A stretch of 64,000 nt of DNA from Halorientalis persicus (GTDB lineage: Archaea; Halobacteriota; Halobacteria; Halobacteriales; Haloarculaceae). The stretch's first letter is position 1, and each line of letters starts with the position of its first letter. Below, piece after piece: positions 1-8,501 of this stretch. The notes below the pieces were generated by a model that was given only the letters and a program-made list of their open reading frames with translations, had not been told where the DNA came from and did not search any database. The translations under genes and the position numbers were made by a program. The stretch covers positions 18,031-82,030 of the forward strand of contig NZ_FOCX01000018.1 in the NCBI RefSeq assembly GCF_900110215.1, given 5' to 3'.

Positions 1-1
1 T

Positions 2-988
2 CGAGAAGTCGAGCATCGCGACGCCGAAGTCAACCACCTTTCAACCGTCCTCGAACCCATCACCAACGAAGAACCCGCAGATACCGCTATCGTCACCGGG
101 CCCAGCGGGACCGGCAAAACGTGTATCTCGCAGTTCGTCACCGAGCGCCTTCGCGAAGAGGTCCTCGGCGTCGAAGCCACCTACGTCAACTGCTGGCGCA
201 ACTACACTCGATTCCGAACGCTCTACCAGATCCTCGACGATCTCGGTGCAACCATCGACATCCACCGCCAATCCACGCCCCACGACGAACTCGTCGACCG
301 CCTCCAGCAATACGACGGCCCGCGAACCGTCATCATCCTTGACGAGGTCGACCAGCTCGAAGACCCAAGCGTCCTTTACGACCTCCACAGCCTCTCGCAG
401 TTCGCAATCATCTGCATCGCCAACAAGGAAGAGGAATTGTTCAGCCGTGTCGACGACCGTCTCGTGAGTCGACTCCGTTCGAGTGAACACGTCCAAATGG
501 ACAAGTACCACGACGAGCAGCTGTACGACATCCTGAGTGCTCGGGCTAAGTGGGGGCTCGACGAAGACGTCATCACCAACGACCACCTTTACCGAATCGC
601 CGATGCGGCCGCCGGTGACGCCCGCCTCGCAATCGGCATCCTCCGAACGGCCGCCGGCAAGGCCAACCGCGAGAACCACGAGCGCATCACCGACGACATC
701 CTCCTGGACGCCGCCGAGGACGCCCGGGCCCAGATCAAGCAGAAGAGCATCGATTCACTCACGCCACACCAGCGCGTCGTCTACGACATCGTTCGTGAGC
801 ACGGCCCGCTCGGCCCGAGCGAGATTCACGACCACTATACGGACGAGGTAGACGATCCCCGGACGAAACGGACAGTCCGGTCCTATCTCTCGAAGATGGC
901 TCAGTACAACCTCCTCGAGGCCAAGGGCACGAGCCGGGATCGAGAATACGCGATCATTGAGTCACCGCCTGCTGCAACAACCACTTAA
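2..988 (+). CDS. cdc6: Orc1/Cdc6 replication initiator (5' end missing)
   Basis: This is an AAA+ ATPase of the archaeal Orc1/Cdc6 family, which binds origin repeats and loads the MCM helicase. The reading frame is open from base 2, so the start lies outside the window; about 328 residues are visible. A Walker A motif (GPSGTGKT) is encoded at 98-121 and a Walker B (ILDEVDQ) near 335-355, followed by sensor regions. The C-terminal winged-helix domain runs from about 770 and ends with a charged stretch containing SRDREYA. The stop is only 24 bases before the CBASS operon on the same strand, so read-through transcription is possible. Two decayed pieces of a related 3' end occur at 5745-5804 and 7459-7593. 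Plasmid-type initiators of this kind often sit beside their origin, which would be upstream of base 1. Confidence 0.93.
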   Translation, partial: REVEHRDAEVNHLSTVLEPITNEEPADTAIVTGPSGTGKTCISQFVTERLREEVLGVEATYVNCWRNYTRFRTLYQILDDLGATIDIHRQSTPHDELVDRLQQYDGPRTVIILDEVDQLEDPSVLYDLHSLSQFAIICIANKEEELFSRVDDRLVSRLRSSEHVQMDKYHDEQLYDILSARAKWGLDEDVITNDHLYRIADAAAGDARLAIGILRTAAGKANRENHERITDDILLDAAEDARAQIKQKSIDSLTPHQRVVYDIVREHGPLGPSEIHDHYTDEVDDPRTKRTVRSYLSKMAQYNLLEAKGTSRDREYAIIESPPAATTT

Positions 989-1012
989 AACATTCCAGAA
1001 CATCGATACACT

Positions 1013-2137
1013 ATGACCACACTCCCCACACTGTTCGAGACCTTCCTGTCAGACATCCGCCCGCAGGACGAGCACAATGATGCCTACAAGGAGGGCCACG
1101 AAACCCTCCGCGACCACTTGCAGAATGACGATGACATCGACGATTTCTACGTTTCAGACTTTCTACAGGGGAGCTACCGTCGGTGGACGGCACTCAGACC
1201 GCAAGAAGACGAGAAATCCGACGTTGACGTCGTCTTTGTCTCTGATCTCAGCAGTGATCTCGATACCGATGTTGCGCTAAGAAAATGCGAGCCGTTCCTG
1301 GATGAACACTATGAGGGGCAGTGGGAACCGAATGCCCACTCCTACAAAATCGAGGAAGAGGAGGTGGAGATCGATCTCGTCTTGACAGCGGCACCGAGCG
1401 AGGCAACACGAGAAGCCGTCAAATCACTGGGTTCACTGGACGTAGGCACAGCCCTGACTCCGGACGACCTTTCGACCGTGGCGGAGGCCCTCAATATGTC
1501 GGCAGATGGCGACGACGAGTGGAAGGACGAACCGCTCAAGATCCCACATCGAGATGAAAACGAGTGGGAGAATACCCATCCCCTCGCGACTATCGCCTTC
1601 ACCGTAAATAAGAACGATATCACGGATGGCCACTACGTGAACGTCGTCAAAGCCATCAAATGGTGGCGGCGAACGAAGACACCCGACGTCGAAGGACCGA
1701 CAAGCTATCCCCTCGAGCACATCGTTGGTCAGTGCTGTCCAGATGATATCGACAGCGTCGCTGAAGGCGTGACAAGGACGCTCGAAGAACTTACACGGCA
1801 GTTCAAGACCGAAGCAATGGCCGAGGAAACCCCCGTCTTGCCGGCTCACGGGCTCCCGGAAACCCCCGAGAATGACGTCCTCAAACAAATCGACGGGGAC
1901 GATTTCGCGGCGTTCTACGATGAGGCCGAGGATGCCGCCGCGCTCGCGCGGACAGCACTGGATGAGGAGGACAAAGAAACATCGAGGGATTACTGGTACC
2001 AGCTCTTCGGCGAGAAATTCCCTCCATTCGGAAGCGACGACGATTCTGACGATGGAGGGGAGAAAGCCATGTCAGTAGGGTCGTCCTCACAGGTAGAGGA
2101 TCCATCTGATCACCAGTTCGCCGAGTCGGACAGCTGA
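1013..2137 (+). CDS. CBASS CD-NTase (cGAS/DncV-like nucleotidyltransferase)
   Basis: This 374-residue protein has the signature of a CD-NTase, the enzyme that makes a cyclic oligonucleotide on phage infection. The motif QGSYRRWT (residues 52-59) is followed by the metal-binding pair D70/D72 in SDVDVVFV, and a third acidic residue is D121 in EIDLV. A helical C-terminal half follows. It is the first gene of a three-gene set and lies 8 bases before the Cap2-like gene. The C-terminus ends in SDS, not in the glycine or alanine often seen where Cap2 conjugates its CD-NTase. The product nucleotide cannot be read from sequence; a SAVED partner usually senses a trinucleotide or a related ring. The last 35 residues look disordered and acidic. 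Confidence 0.93.
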   Translation: MTTLPTLFETFLSDIRPQDEHNDAYKEGHETLRDHLQNDDDIDDFYVSDFLQGSYRRWTALRPQEDEKSDVDVVFVSDLSSDLDTDVALRKCEPFLDEHYEGQWEPNAHSYKIEEEEVEIDLVLTAAPSEATREAVKSLGSLDVGTALTPDDLSTVAEALNMSADGDDEWKDEPLKIPHRDENEWENTHPLATIAFTVNKNDITDGHYVNVVKAIKWWRRTKTPDVEGPTSYPLEHIVGQCCPDDIDSVAEGVTRTLEELTRQFKTEAMAEETPVLPAHGLPETPENDVLKQIDGDDFAAFYDEAEDAAALARTALDEEDKETSRDYWYQLFGEKFPPFGSDDDSDDGGEKAMSVGSSSQVEDPSDHQFAESDS

Positions 2138-2145
2138 CGTTACAA

Positions 2146-4482
2146 ATGCCTCCCCACGAAATTACAGAAGCCGTTGCATCCATTGCCGAACGGGACGGAG
2201 TCACCGTCCTCAAAGAGCCATATCGACACGATAGCAACGGACGGTGGATCGTCAAGATCAGGCTTTCACCAGACGACTTAGAACCCCATCCGGACGTGCC
2301 ACGCGAGACGGACTGGTATCTCCATCTACGGGATACGTACCCCGCCGGTTCAATTGGGATCTACCCTGCGGATCAAGAAGAGAACACCATTACCGCCACA
2401 TTCCCCCACCAGAAGCTGAACGTGGCTGGGAGCAACGATACTCCATGGCGAAGAGGCGATATCTGTGTTGCTCGGTATGGGCACACTCTCAGTCAAACGG
2501 GAGCCACCGGCGAACCCAGCACAAGCCGTGATCGACTCTGCTGGCATATGGACCGAGCATTACGGTGGTTAAGTAATGCTGCAAAAGGGGAACTCCGGAA
2601 ACCAGACGAACCGTTTGAAATCCCGGCCTTCGATACGAACTCGGCTTCGGCCCCGACCATCGCATTCAACGAGACGCAGGAGTCGTTCTCAGACTGGAGG
2701 GAGACGTATGGACAGTGGGGTACGGTCAACCTCTGCTCGTTGCCGACCGCTGAAGAGACATACGCGACTGGAACGTTCAAAGACAGCGACGATGAAGTCG
2801 TCTATCAGCCACAATGGGGTGGATACATCGATGCGAATCCTGAGGACTCTGTTTCCGGAGCGTGGGCACTGTTAGAAGAGGTGCCGATTGAACCCCCGTG
2901 GGAGGCCCCGGGAACGTGGCAAGATTTGGAAGGGTTTTTCGATGGCACCGAGACCGACCCGTACGAGCTACGGGCAAATATCAAGCCTGTGTTGGACGAT
3001 GAACCGGTCAAAGTTCTTCTAATCGGGTTCCCTATCCCGGCAACGGTCGACGGCGATCCTGAGATCATCTATTGGCAACCAATCGAGATAGAGGAGTTCA
3101 AAGATCCGAATGACCTCTCCGGCGGATTTCGAGATACTGGAAAGGGGCCAGAGATAGCCGAACGGCGAGAAGCAGGAGAGGAACAGATTCGGTGGCTGGA
3201 CTCGGACAACTGGTCGCACGAGCAGCTCACCAGACGCGGACATATGACGGAGTGGTTCCTGGATCGCAACATCGTACTCATCGGAGCGGGAGCGCTCGGC
3301 AGTATGGTTGCCGAGAATCTCGTTCGAGCCGGCTTTCAGCAGCTTACCATCGTCGACAACGACACGTATGAGATCGGCAACGTGGCTCGCCACACACTAA
3401 CAATCGATGAGGTGGGACGAAACAAGGCGACAGCAATCGCGGACCGGCTCGAATCCATTGCACCGTACGCCCAGATCTTTGATGTGGATAGCGCCTTTCC
3501 ACCGAGCGGTGAGTTGCCGGAGCCAATTAGAGAAGCGGAGGTAGTAATTGACTGTACCGCATCACAGGGAGTTCGTCGCGCTCTGGATGCGATTAGATGG
3601 AATCACCCGGTCGTGTTTTGCTCCGCTGCGATGGGTCGGCGAGCGAACCGGTTGTTCTGCTTCACAGCTTACTCACATACCTTTCCGTACCGCGATTACA
3701 ACGAAGCGTTCGATCCATGGCGGTTGCAAGAACAGATCGAATGGGACGAAGACGAGGATGCCATCCCCGAACGAGTCGGCTGCTGGCACCCAGCATCAGT
3801 TATCCGAACGGACCGGGTGATGACGTGGGCAGGAACAGTGACACGACTTCTCGATCAGGCGACGTCATTGAGCCTGCGCGAGAATCACTTCACCGTACTC
3901 GAGACCGGTAGTGACGACGAGCTGCCGACCATTTCACAGGCCACACCTCCCTTCCAGGACGGAACAATATGGCGAGCACCGGAATCGCCAATCACCGTAC
4001 AGATTCCGGCCACGTGTCTTGAAGCGATGTATGAGCGCTGTCGGAAAGAACACCCCTGTGAGACGGGTGGTATTCTGGCTGGAACCGACCGTCTCGATGG
4101 ACCAGCACTGGTGGTTAATGCCCGAGACCCACCGCGGGACTCCATTCAAGAACCAACTCGATTCCTCCGCGGAACCGACAAAGTCGAGGAGTGGCTCAAA
4201 GACGCCAAGGAGAGCATCGGCATCGACTATCTCGGTGAATGGCACTACCACCCCGGCGCTTCACCCGATCTCAGTCGGGACGATCGGACTGCGATGAATG
4301 ACATCGCCAACGACGACGGCTACGACTGTCCCCATCCGCTCCTCTTCATCGTTGGACAGGACGAAGAAGGTCAATTCACGATCAACGCCTATCTATTCCA
4401 CGATAGTAAGGAATACGAGCAGTTAGAACGGATTGACAACCCAGATGCAGCGACAACTCTCAACGTCGGTGACGATATATGA
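2146..4482 (+). CDS. CBASS Cap2-Cap3 fusion: E2-E1-JAB protein
   Basis: This 778-residue protein joins the two ancillary enzymes of type II CBASS. Residues 1-160 look like the E2-like domain, with FPHQKLN and a candidate catalytic Cys107 in RGDICV. Residues 370-580 form a ThiF/E1 adenylation domain with the nucleotide loop IGAGALGS (379-386), an aspartate after strand 2 (VDND) and a candidate catalytic Cys546 in VGCWHP. Residues 610-760 are a JAB/JAMM isopeptidase with E639, H700, H702, S710 and D713 in the order E...HxH-x7-SxxD. In the family, Cap2 conjugates the CD-NTase C-terminus to targets to prime it and Cap3 reverses this. In most type II operons cap2 and cap3 are separate genes. Its stop overlaps the next start (ATGA). 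Confidence 0.92.
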   Translation: MPPHEITEAVASIAERDGVTVLKEPYRHDSNGRWIVKIRLSPDDLEPHPDVPRETDWYLHLRDTYPAGSIGIYPADQEENTITATFPHQKLNVAGSNDTPWRRGDICVARYGHTLSQTGATGEPSTSRDRLCWHMDRALRWLSNAAKGELRKPDEPFEIPAFDTNSASAPTIAFNETQESFSDWRETYGQWGTVNLCSLPTAEETYATGTFKDSDDEVVYQPQWGGYIDANPEDSVSGAWALLEEVPIEPPWEAPGTWQDLEGFFDGTETDPYELRANIKPVLDDEPVKVLLIGFPIPATVDGDPEIIYWQPIEIEEFKDPNDLSGGFRDTGKGPEIAERREAGEEQIRWLDSDNWSHEQLTRRGHMTEWFLDRNIVLIGAGALGSMVAENLVRAGFQQLTIVDNDTYEIGNVARHTLTIDEVGRNKATAIADRLESIAPYAQIFDVDSAFPPSGELPEPIREAEVVIDCTASQGVRRALDAIRWNHPVVFCSAAMGRRANRLFCFTAYSHTFPYRDYNEAFDPWRLQEQIEWDEDEDAIPERVGCWHPASVIRTDRVMTWAGTVTRLLDQATSLSLRENHFTVLETGSDDELPTISQATPPFQDGTIWRAPESPITVQIPATCLEAMYERCRKEHPCETGGILAGTDRLDGPALVVNARDPPRDSIQEPTRFLRGTDKVEEWLKDAKESIGIDYLGEWHYHPGASPDLSRDDRTAMNDIANDDGYDCPHPLLFIVGQDEEGQFTINAYLFHDSKEYEQLERIDNPDAATTLNVGDDI

Positions 4483-5726
4483 CTGATCCAACTGGCCGTG
4501 TATTTCTCAGCTATAAGCACGAACAGACGGACGTCGCCAACTTCCTGCAAACGGAACTCGAGCGACACGGGGTGCCGATTTGGCGGGATATCTTCGATTT
4601 GAAGCCGGAGCCACTCAGAGACGAAATCATCGACCAGTTGGAGAACCCGGAAACGGCCAGTGGTATTGCGCTCGTCAGTGAGGGCGTAGCCGACTCCGAC
4701 ATCATTCTCAACGACGAGTTGCCGGGATTCAACAAGCGCTGGGACGGGGATGACGAGTTTTTCGTGGTCGTTGTGCCATGTCCCGATATCAGCGTTGGAG
4801 AAGCCAAATCGATACTCAACGAGGCACCGATCCTCCACGGCTTTTCCGCCTGGAAAATGCTCCCCCTAGAGGAGACCACGTCTGACAAAGCTACAGAGAT
4901 CGTCCAGGCCGTCTTATCAGAGCGGATCGAGCGGATAAATGGGTATTTGCCGGACGGTGAGCCCCTCGAATGTTCACTTGATACCTACGAATCGCCCGCT
5001 CACGACATCGATCCAGCGATTGCTATCGACTGGTCAAGATCTTTCGAACATGGTCCGCCATCCCAAGAAGTATGGAACCAGCGTCTACTCCCGGCGTTAA
5101 CTACGGTAACGGACAGTCTCATTCAAAACGCATCGGGCCGCCCCCTTCGATTCCGTGGCCGAACGCATCTTCCCGCTGCGTTCGCGGCCGGTTACTGTCT
5201 TCCAACCACACGTCGTATCCAAGCAACGTGGATGCAACCCACCGGCCCTGCCGGGATGACAGAATGGACACTCGATATCGACCAAGAGGAAAGCGGGTTA
5301 GAAGGAGATCTCCAGCGACAACCGAATCACGGAACCGAGCTTGCGGTGCTCGTCAACATCGCAGCCGATGTGCAACCGGAGATCGACCAAATGCATAACG
5401 ACCTTCCGGATTTCAACGGTATCCTCAGATTGACACCAGAAGATGGACCTGGTGTGGAATTGTCCCCGGCACAGGCAGCCCATGCTGCAGATGTTTTCCG
5501 TACCAAGGTACGAGACGCAATCAAAAAACTGCCCAAAACATCGACTATTCATCTCTTCATGGCCGGCCCTACAGGGCTCGCCTTTCTCTTCGGGCGAAAC
5601 TCAAACACTCTCAGACCGATCCAGACTTACCTCTACAGCAAAGACGAGGGTCGGTACTATCCTGCTGGTCGATTACAGAATCAGTCACTTTCAGACGGCT
5701 CAGACACCGCCTCAGAAGATCAATAG
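4479..5726 (+). CDS. CBASS TIR-SAVED effector
   Basis: This 415-residue protein is the likely killer of the CBASS operon. Residues 1-150 form a TIR domain: RVFLSYKHEQTD near the start, then a conserved region ending in IILNDEL, where E80 sits in the position of the TIR catalytic glutamate. Residues about 190-400 fit a SAVED domain, ending in IHLFMAGPTGLAFLFGR, a pattern typical of SAVED. In characterised TIR-SAVED proteins, binding of a cyclic nucleotide drives filament formation and turns on NAD+ hydrolysis. The start overlaps the previous stop by four bases, so translation is probably coupled. It is the third and last core gene, and no second effector follows directly. Confidence 0.92.
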   Translation: MTDPTGRVFLSYKHEQTDVANFLQTELERHGVPIWRDIFDLKPEPLRDEIIDQLENPETASGIALVSEGVADSDIILNDELPGFNKRWDGDDEFFVVVVPCPDISVGEAKSILNEAPILHGFSAWKMLPLEETTSDKATEIVQAVLSERIERINGYLPDGEPLECSLDTYESPAHDIDPAIAIDWSRSFEHGPPSQEVWNQRLLPALTTVTDSLIQNASGRPLRFRGRTHLPAAFAAGYCLPTTRRIQATWMQPTGPAGMTEWTLDIDQEESGLEGDLQRQPNHGTELAVLVNIAADVQPEIDQMHNDLPDFNGILRLTPEDGPGVELSPAQAAHAADVFRTKVRDAIKKLPKTSTIHLFMAGPTGLAFLFGRNSNTLRPIQTYLYSKDEGRYYPAGRLQNQSLSDGSDTASEDQ

Positions 5727-5744
5727 CAAATCAGTGCCCATTGC

Positions 5745-5804
5745 CAGAAGAGCATCGACTCGATCATTTCGCACCAGCGCGTCGTCTACGAGATGATTAA
5801 AGAA
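5745..5804 (+). pseudogene. Decayed Orc1/Cdc6 winged-helix fragment (copy A)
   Basis: The translated stretch QKSIDSIISHQRVVYEMIKE closely matches QKSIDSLTPHQRVVYDIVRE in the Orc1/Cdc6 gene at about 738-800, and the DNA is nearly identical in the block coding for HQRVVY. The match stops after about 20 codons and has no start codon of its own. Together with 7459-7593 it brackets the HEPN-motif gene, as if that gene had been inserted into an orc1 copy. Confidence 0.75.
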
Positions 5805-5879
5805 CTGGTAGGTCGTGTTTTGTTGACCAAGAGAATGCACCCCCGTGATTTATTACTGCAGGAGCGATTATGTCCTATT

Positions 5880-6002
5880 ATGAGCGCAAAGGGCCAGCTC
5901 CGTCGGTTCGAGAACAGGGCGCAGTTGCTGCGCCATATCTCTGAGGAGACCGGCACGGACATCGACACGCTTTGGGACGAGTACGAAGCCCAAGTCGAAT
6001 AG
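5880..6002 (+). CDS. Small hypothetical protein, 40 residues
   Basis: A short acidic and basic protein (MSAKGQLRRFENRAQLLRH...) ending 18 bases before the HEPN-motif gene. A longer reading frame runs back into the Orc1 fragment, but I chose the ATG at 5880 because an AT-rich element (GATTTATTA, 5847-5855) lies about 25 to 33 bases upstream, the spacing of a leaderless haloarchaeal promoter. No domain is recognised. Its position just before a putative HEPN toxin would suit an antitoxin, but nothing in the sequence proves that. Confidence 0.45.
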   Translation: MSAKGQLRRFENRAQLLRHISEETGTDIDTLWDEYEAQVE

Positions 6003-6024
6003 AGCTCTTTGCTGTTTTTGATGC

Positions 6025-7425
6025 GTGGGCGACGACACTGATCTCGACGTATCGTTCGCAATAGACGCAGAGACAGTCTCTCTGAGCCCAATCGGGGAAT
6101 ATCAGGTTCTCGATCTGGAAGGGCCGGTCGTCATCGTTGGAGATGCGTCGTACCGGGTCGTGCCGGTCGGTGAAGAATCAGACCCGTCAGAAGATGTCCG
6201 GGAACTTAGCGTCGACGAAATACGTGCTGCACTCAGCGAGCTCGCTGACAACGACGACTTTCAGTCAATCGTAGACAATTGCCCGACGAATACGCCGCTC
6301 GTCTACGACGACATCGATTATTTGACTCGCCATCTCCCCACAACTTCGCTCCAGAAGTGCCAGAAGCTGAGTGAGAGCACCCCTTTCGAGAAGGAATTAC
6401 TCCTCCAAGTTGCCTACGTAGAACGCCAAAACTCTCTCGTCGGGCACTCAGACAACGTCCTCGAGTATTATCTCGAACAGCGTACTGAAATCGCTGAAAA
6501 ACTCCGGTCCACCGACGAGATAGACGGCGACGTTGAGCGGTCATTCTTTTCGTATCTCCTCCTCGCCTCGGCACTCATCGAAGAGTTGACGACAGAAACG
6601 GTCCTCAACGAGCTCTTTCGCGAGGAAGCTCGTCTCGACAGCATCACAGAGCACGTTCGGAGTATGGGGCACGCGAAGCGATTAAAGAAACTTTGTGATA
6701 TCCAGATACTGACCGGAGGTGACCATGGATCGCTTGTCGAGGTCAAAGAACGCAGAAACAACCTCGTCCACGACGCGCAGAAGCGTGCAGGCCTTGACGA
6801 ACTCGAATCGCGTCGTGAAGTCGCACAGATCCTCGAACAGACTGATCGATGTGCGTCCGTCCTACTGACGATCTCGGGAAAGAACATCGAGTCAGTCATC
6901 GCGAAGCGGGGGTGTGAGCCCTATATCGAACACGCTCAATCTGAGGCAGTAGCCGACACAATCACAACCTGGGAACAGGAGAATCCAGAGCGCCTGTCGA
7001 GACTTCACGACTGTGAAAGAGCGGCCCTCGAAGAGATTCGCTGGGATACGGAAGAGAGTGACCCTAGGAACAACATCACGGAGGGATTCACGTTTGATGG
7101 ATTTGATGACGAGGAGCTGTATGAGATACTGATGGAGTTCGTTAGTGATGCCTCACAGGCGTTCCTCGACCGGATTGATGCCGATGCGAACGAGAGCAAT
7201 CTCGATCGCTTCGATTTCGCAGTGATGGTGCTGCTCTGTGCTGGTCACAGTTACGAGGAGATTGGCCGCTGGCTAGATACCGACGAAAAGTACGTCCAGC
7301 GGAAGGAGAACGTGATAGCCTGGAGAGCTTCGCAGTTCGAGAAGGATCTGGTTGAGGAGATCCCCCGCCCAGAGGGCCCAACATGGCCATCGGACACAGC
7401 ATCAGATGATCAGGATGGGTGCTAG
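6025..7425 (+). CDS. HEPN-motif protein, putative RNase
   Basis: A 466-residue acidic protein starting at GTG. Its central part is helical and contains RRNNLVHD (around residues 246-253), which matches the R-x4-H motif of HEPN ribonucleases. The surrounding pattern (a helix with LLASALIEELT, then LKKLCDIQ, then the R-x4-H helix) fits a HEPN fold. The C-terminal 100 residues contain a possible helix-turn-helix (SYEEIGRWLDTDEKYVQRKE). It follows CBASS in the same orientation but is separated from it by an Orc1 relic, so it is probably an independent module. HEPN proteins commonly act as tRNA or mRNA nucleases in defence. The HEPN call rests on the motif and predicted helices only. Confidence 0.6.
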   Translation: MGDDTDLDVSFAIDAETVSLSPIGEYQVLDLEGPVVIVGDASYRVVPVGEESDPSEDVRELSVDEIRAALSELADNDDFQSIVDNCPTNTPLVYDDIDYLTRHLPTTSLQKCQKLSESTPFEKELLLQVAYVERQNSLVGHSDNVLEYYLEQRTEIAEKLRSTDEIDGDVERSFFSYLLLASALIEELTTETVLNELFREEARLDSITEHVRSMGHAKRLKKLCDIQILTGGDHGSLVEVKERRNNLVHDAQKRAGLDELESRREVAQILEQTDRCASVLLTISGKNIESVIAKRGCEPYIEHAQSEAVADTITTWEQENPERLSRLHDCERAALEEIRWDTEESDPRNNITEGFTFDGFDDEELYEILMEFVSDASQAFLDRIDADANESNLDRFDFAVMVLLCAGHSYEEIGRWLDTDEKYVQRKENVIAWRASQFEKDLVEEIPRPEGPTWPSDTASDDQDGC

Positions 7426-7458
7426 CTCGATAACAGACGGGTCATCGTCGCATAGTAC

Positions 7459-7593
7459 GTGCTGCTCTCTCAGCGGAAGGCACACTTAGATAAGACCGAG
7501 CGTAAGCATCTCGAAGACCGCCTCACGGCAGAAGGCATCCGGGATCGAGAGTACTCGCTCGTCGATTCGGCAGCTGCGTCGCCGATGCAGTGA
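7459..7593 (+). pseudogene. Decayed Orc1/Cdc6 C-terminal fragment (copy B)
   Basis: The frame ends with GIRDREYSLVDSAAASPMQ and a TGA. This matches the end of the Orc1/Cdc6 gene (TSRDREYAIIESPPAATTT) in both order and spacing. The part before it (LLSQRKAHLDKTERKHLEDRL) aligns only loosely. No ribosome-binding site or proper start is visible. I read it as the far side of the orc1 copy whose near side is 5745-5804. Confidence 0.7.
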
Positions 7594-7611
7594 CTGTGAC
7601 CCCGTCAGCTA

Positions 7612-8298
7612 TCAGGAACTGAACTCGCCGAGGCCCGATTGCTCGTGGTCCAGCGGCTCGATGACCTGGGGATCGTCGTTGCCGGGGTTGTTGACTCGCG
7701 TCGAAATCTCGTAGGCGTCCAGATCGTCCTTCGGGTACGGCTGGCACAGTTCCTTGGGGGTGTCCGAATCTGCGGCGAGCCAGTCAGATTCCGCGTCCTG
7801 CGGGAGGACGACCGGCATCCGGTCGTGGATGGAGTTCATCAAGTCGTTTGGCTCCGTCGTGAGAATCGTCACGCACGAGATCGTCTCGTCGTCACCCTCC
7901 CAGACGTCCCAGAGTCCAGCCATCGCGATGGCCGGATCATCCTCGCGGTGAATTCGATACGGCTGTTTCATCTCGCTGTTCGGTGATTTCCACTCGTAGA
8001 ACCCCGACGAGAGGACGAGACAGGGGCGGGATTCCCACGCTTGTTCGAAGACGCGTTTCTCGTCGGCAGTCTCGGAGCGGGCGTTGATGATTCCCTCCAC
8101 AGACTCATCTGCCCAAAAGGGGATCAAACCCCAGTGGTAGCGGTCGATCTCGTTGGAAGCCTCGTTCGTGATGATGTGTAAGTCGTCGGCGGGCGCAATG
8201 TTGTATCGCGGTGTATAGCCCCCGTCCGTGACAAGCTCGGCGTCGAAGCGCGCCTCGAGGTCTCCTTGTTCGACGAAGAGAGAATTGCGTCCACACAT
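7612..8298 (-). CDS. SRAP-domain protein (YedK/HMCES family)
   Basis: A 228-residue SOS-response-associated protein that in its family crosslinks to abasic sites in single-stranded DNA and protects them. The start was moved to the ATG at 8298 because the family needs Cys2 exposed after removal of Met1, and this gives MCGRN. The other active-site residues are present: N72 in INARSE, E102 in GFYEWK and H158 in IHDRMP. The length fits the family. It is encoded opposite to its neighbours and has no obvious operon partner. SRAP genes are often found near mobile or defence genes, but they also occur as ordinary chromosomal repair genes. Confidence 0.93.
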   Translation of the reverse strand: MCGRNSLFVEQGDLEARFDAELVTDGGYTPRYNIAPADDLHIITNEASNEIDRYHWGLIPFWADESVEGIINARSETADEKRVFEQAWESRPCLVLSSGFYEWKSPNSEMKQPYRIHREDDPAIAMAGLWDVWEGDDETISCVTILTTEPNDLMNSIHDRMPVVLPQDAESDWLAADSDTPKELCQPYPKDDLDAYEISTRVNNPGNDDPQVIEPLDHEQSGLGEFSS

Positions 8299-8501
8299 AT
8301 GCGCGTGTTCGTGGAGGAATGTCTTCAACGTAGTCGCAAAGGAGCATCGTCAACGGCGGCTCTCGTCTTAACCAACACGACTCGGGCTCATCAGGACAGG
8401 ATATTGGTTACCGCTATCGACACTAGCCGAGTCCTATATGGCTTGTTTTTCAGTACGCATCAGAAGGCTGAAGCAATTTCTCTGAGGATTAAAGATCCAG
8501 A

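Noticed and set aside
41..679. Long minus-strand frame opposite the Orc1/Cdc6 gene
   Set aside because: It mirrors the plus-strand gene codon by codon, as often happens in GC-rich DNA, and has no recognisable domain.
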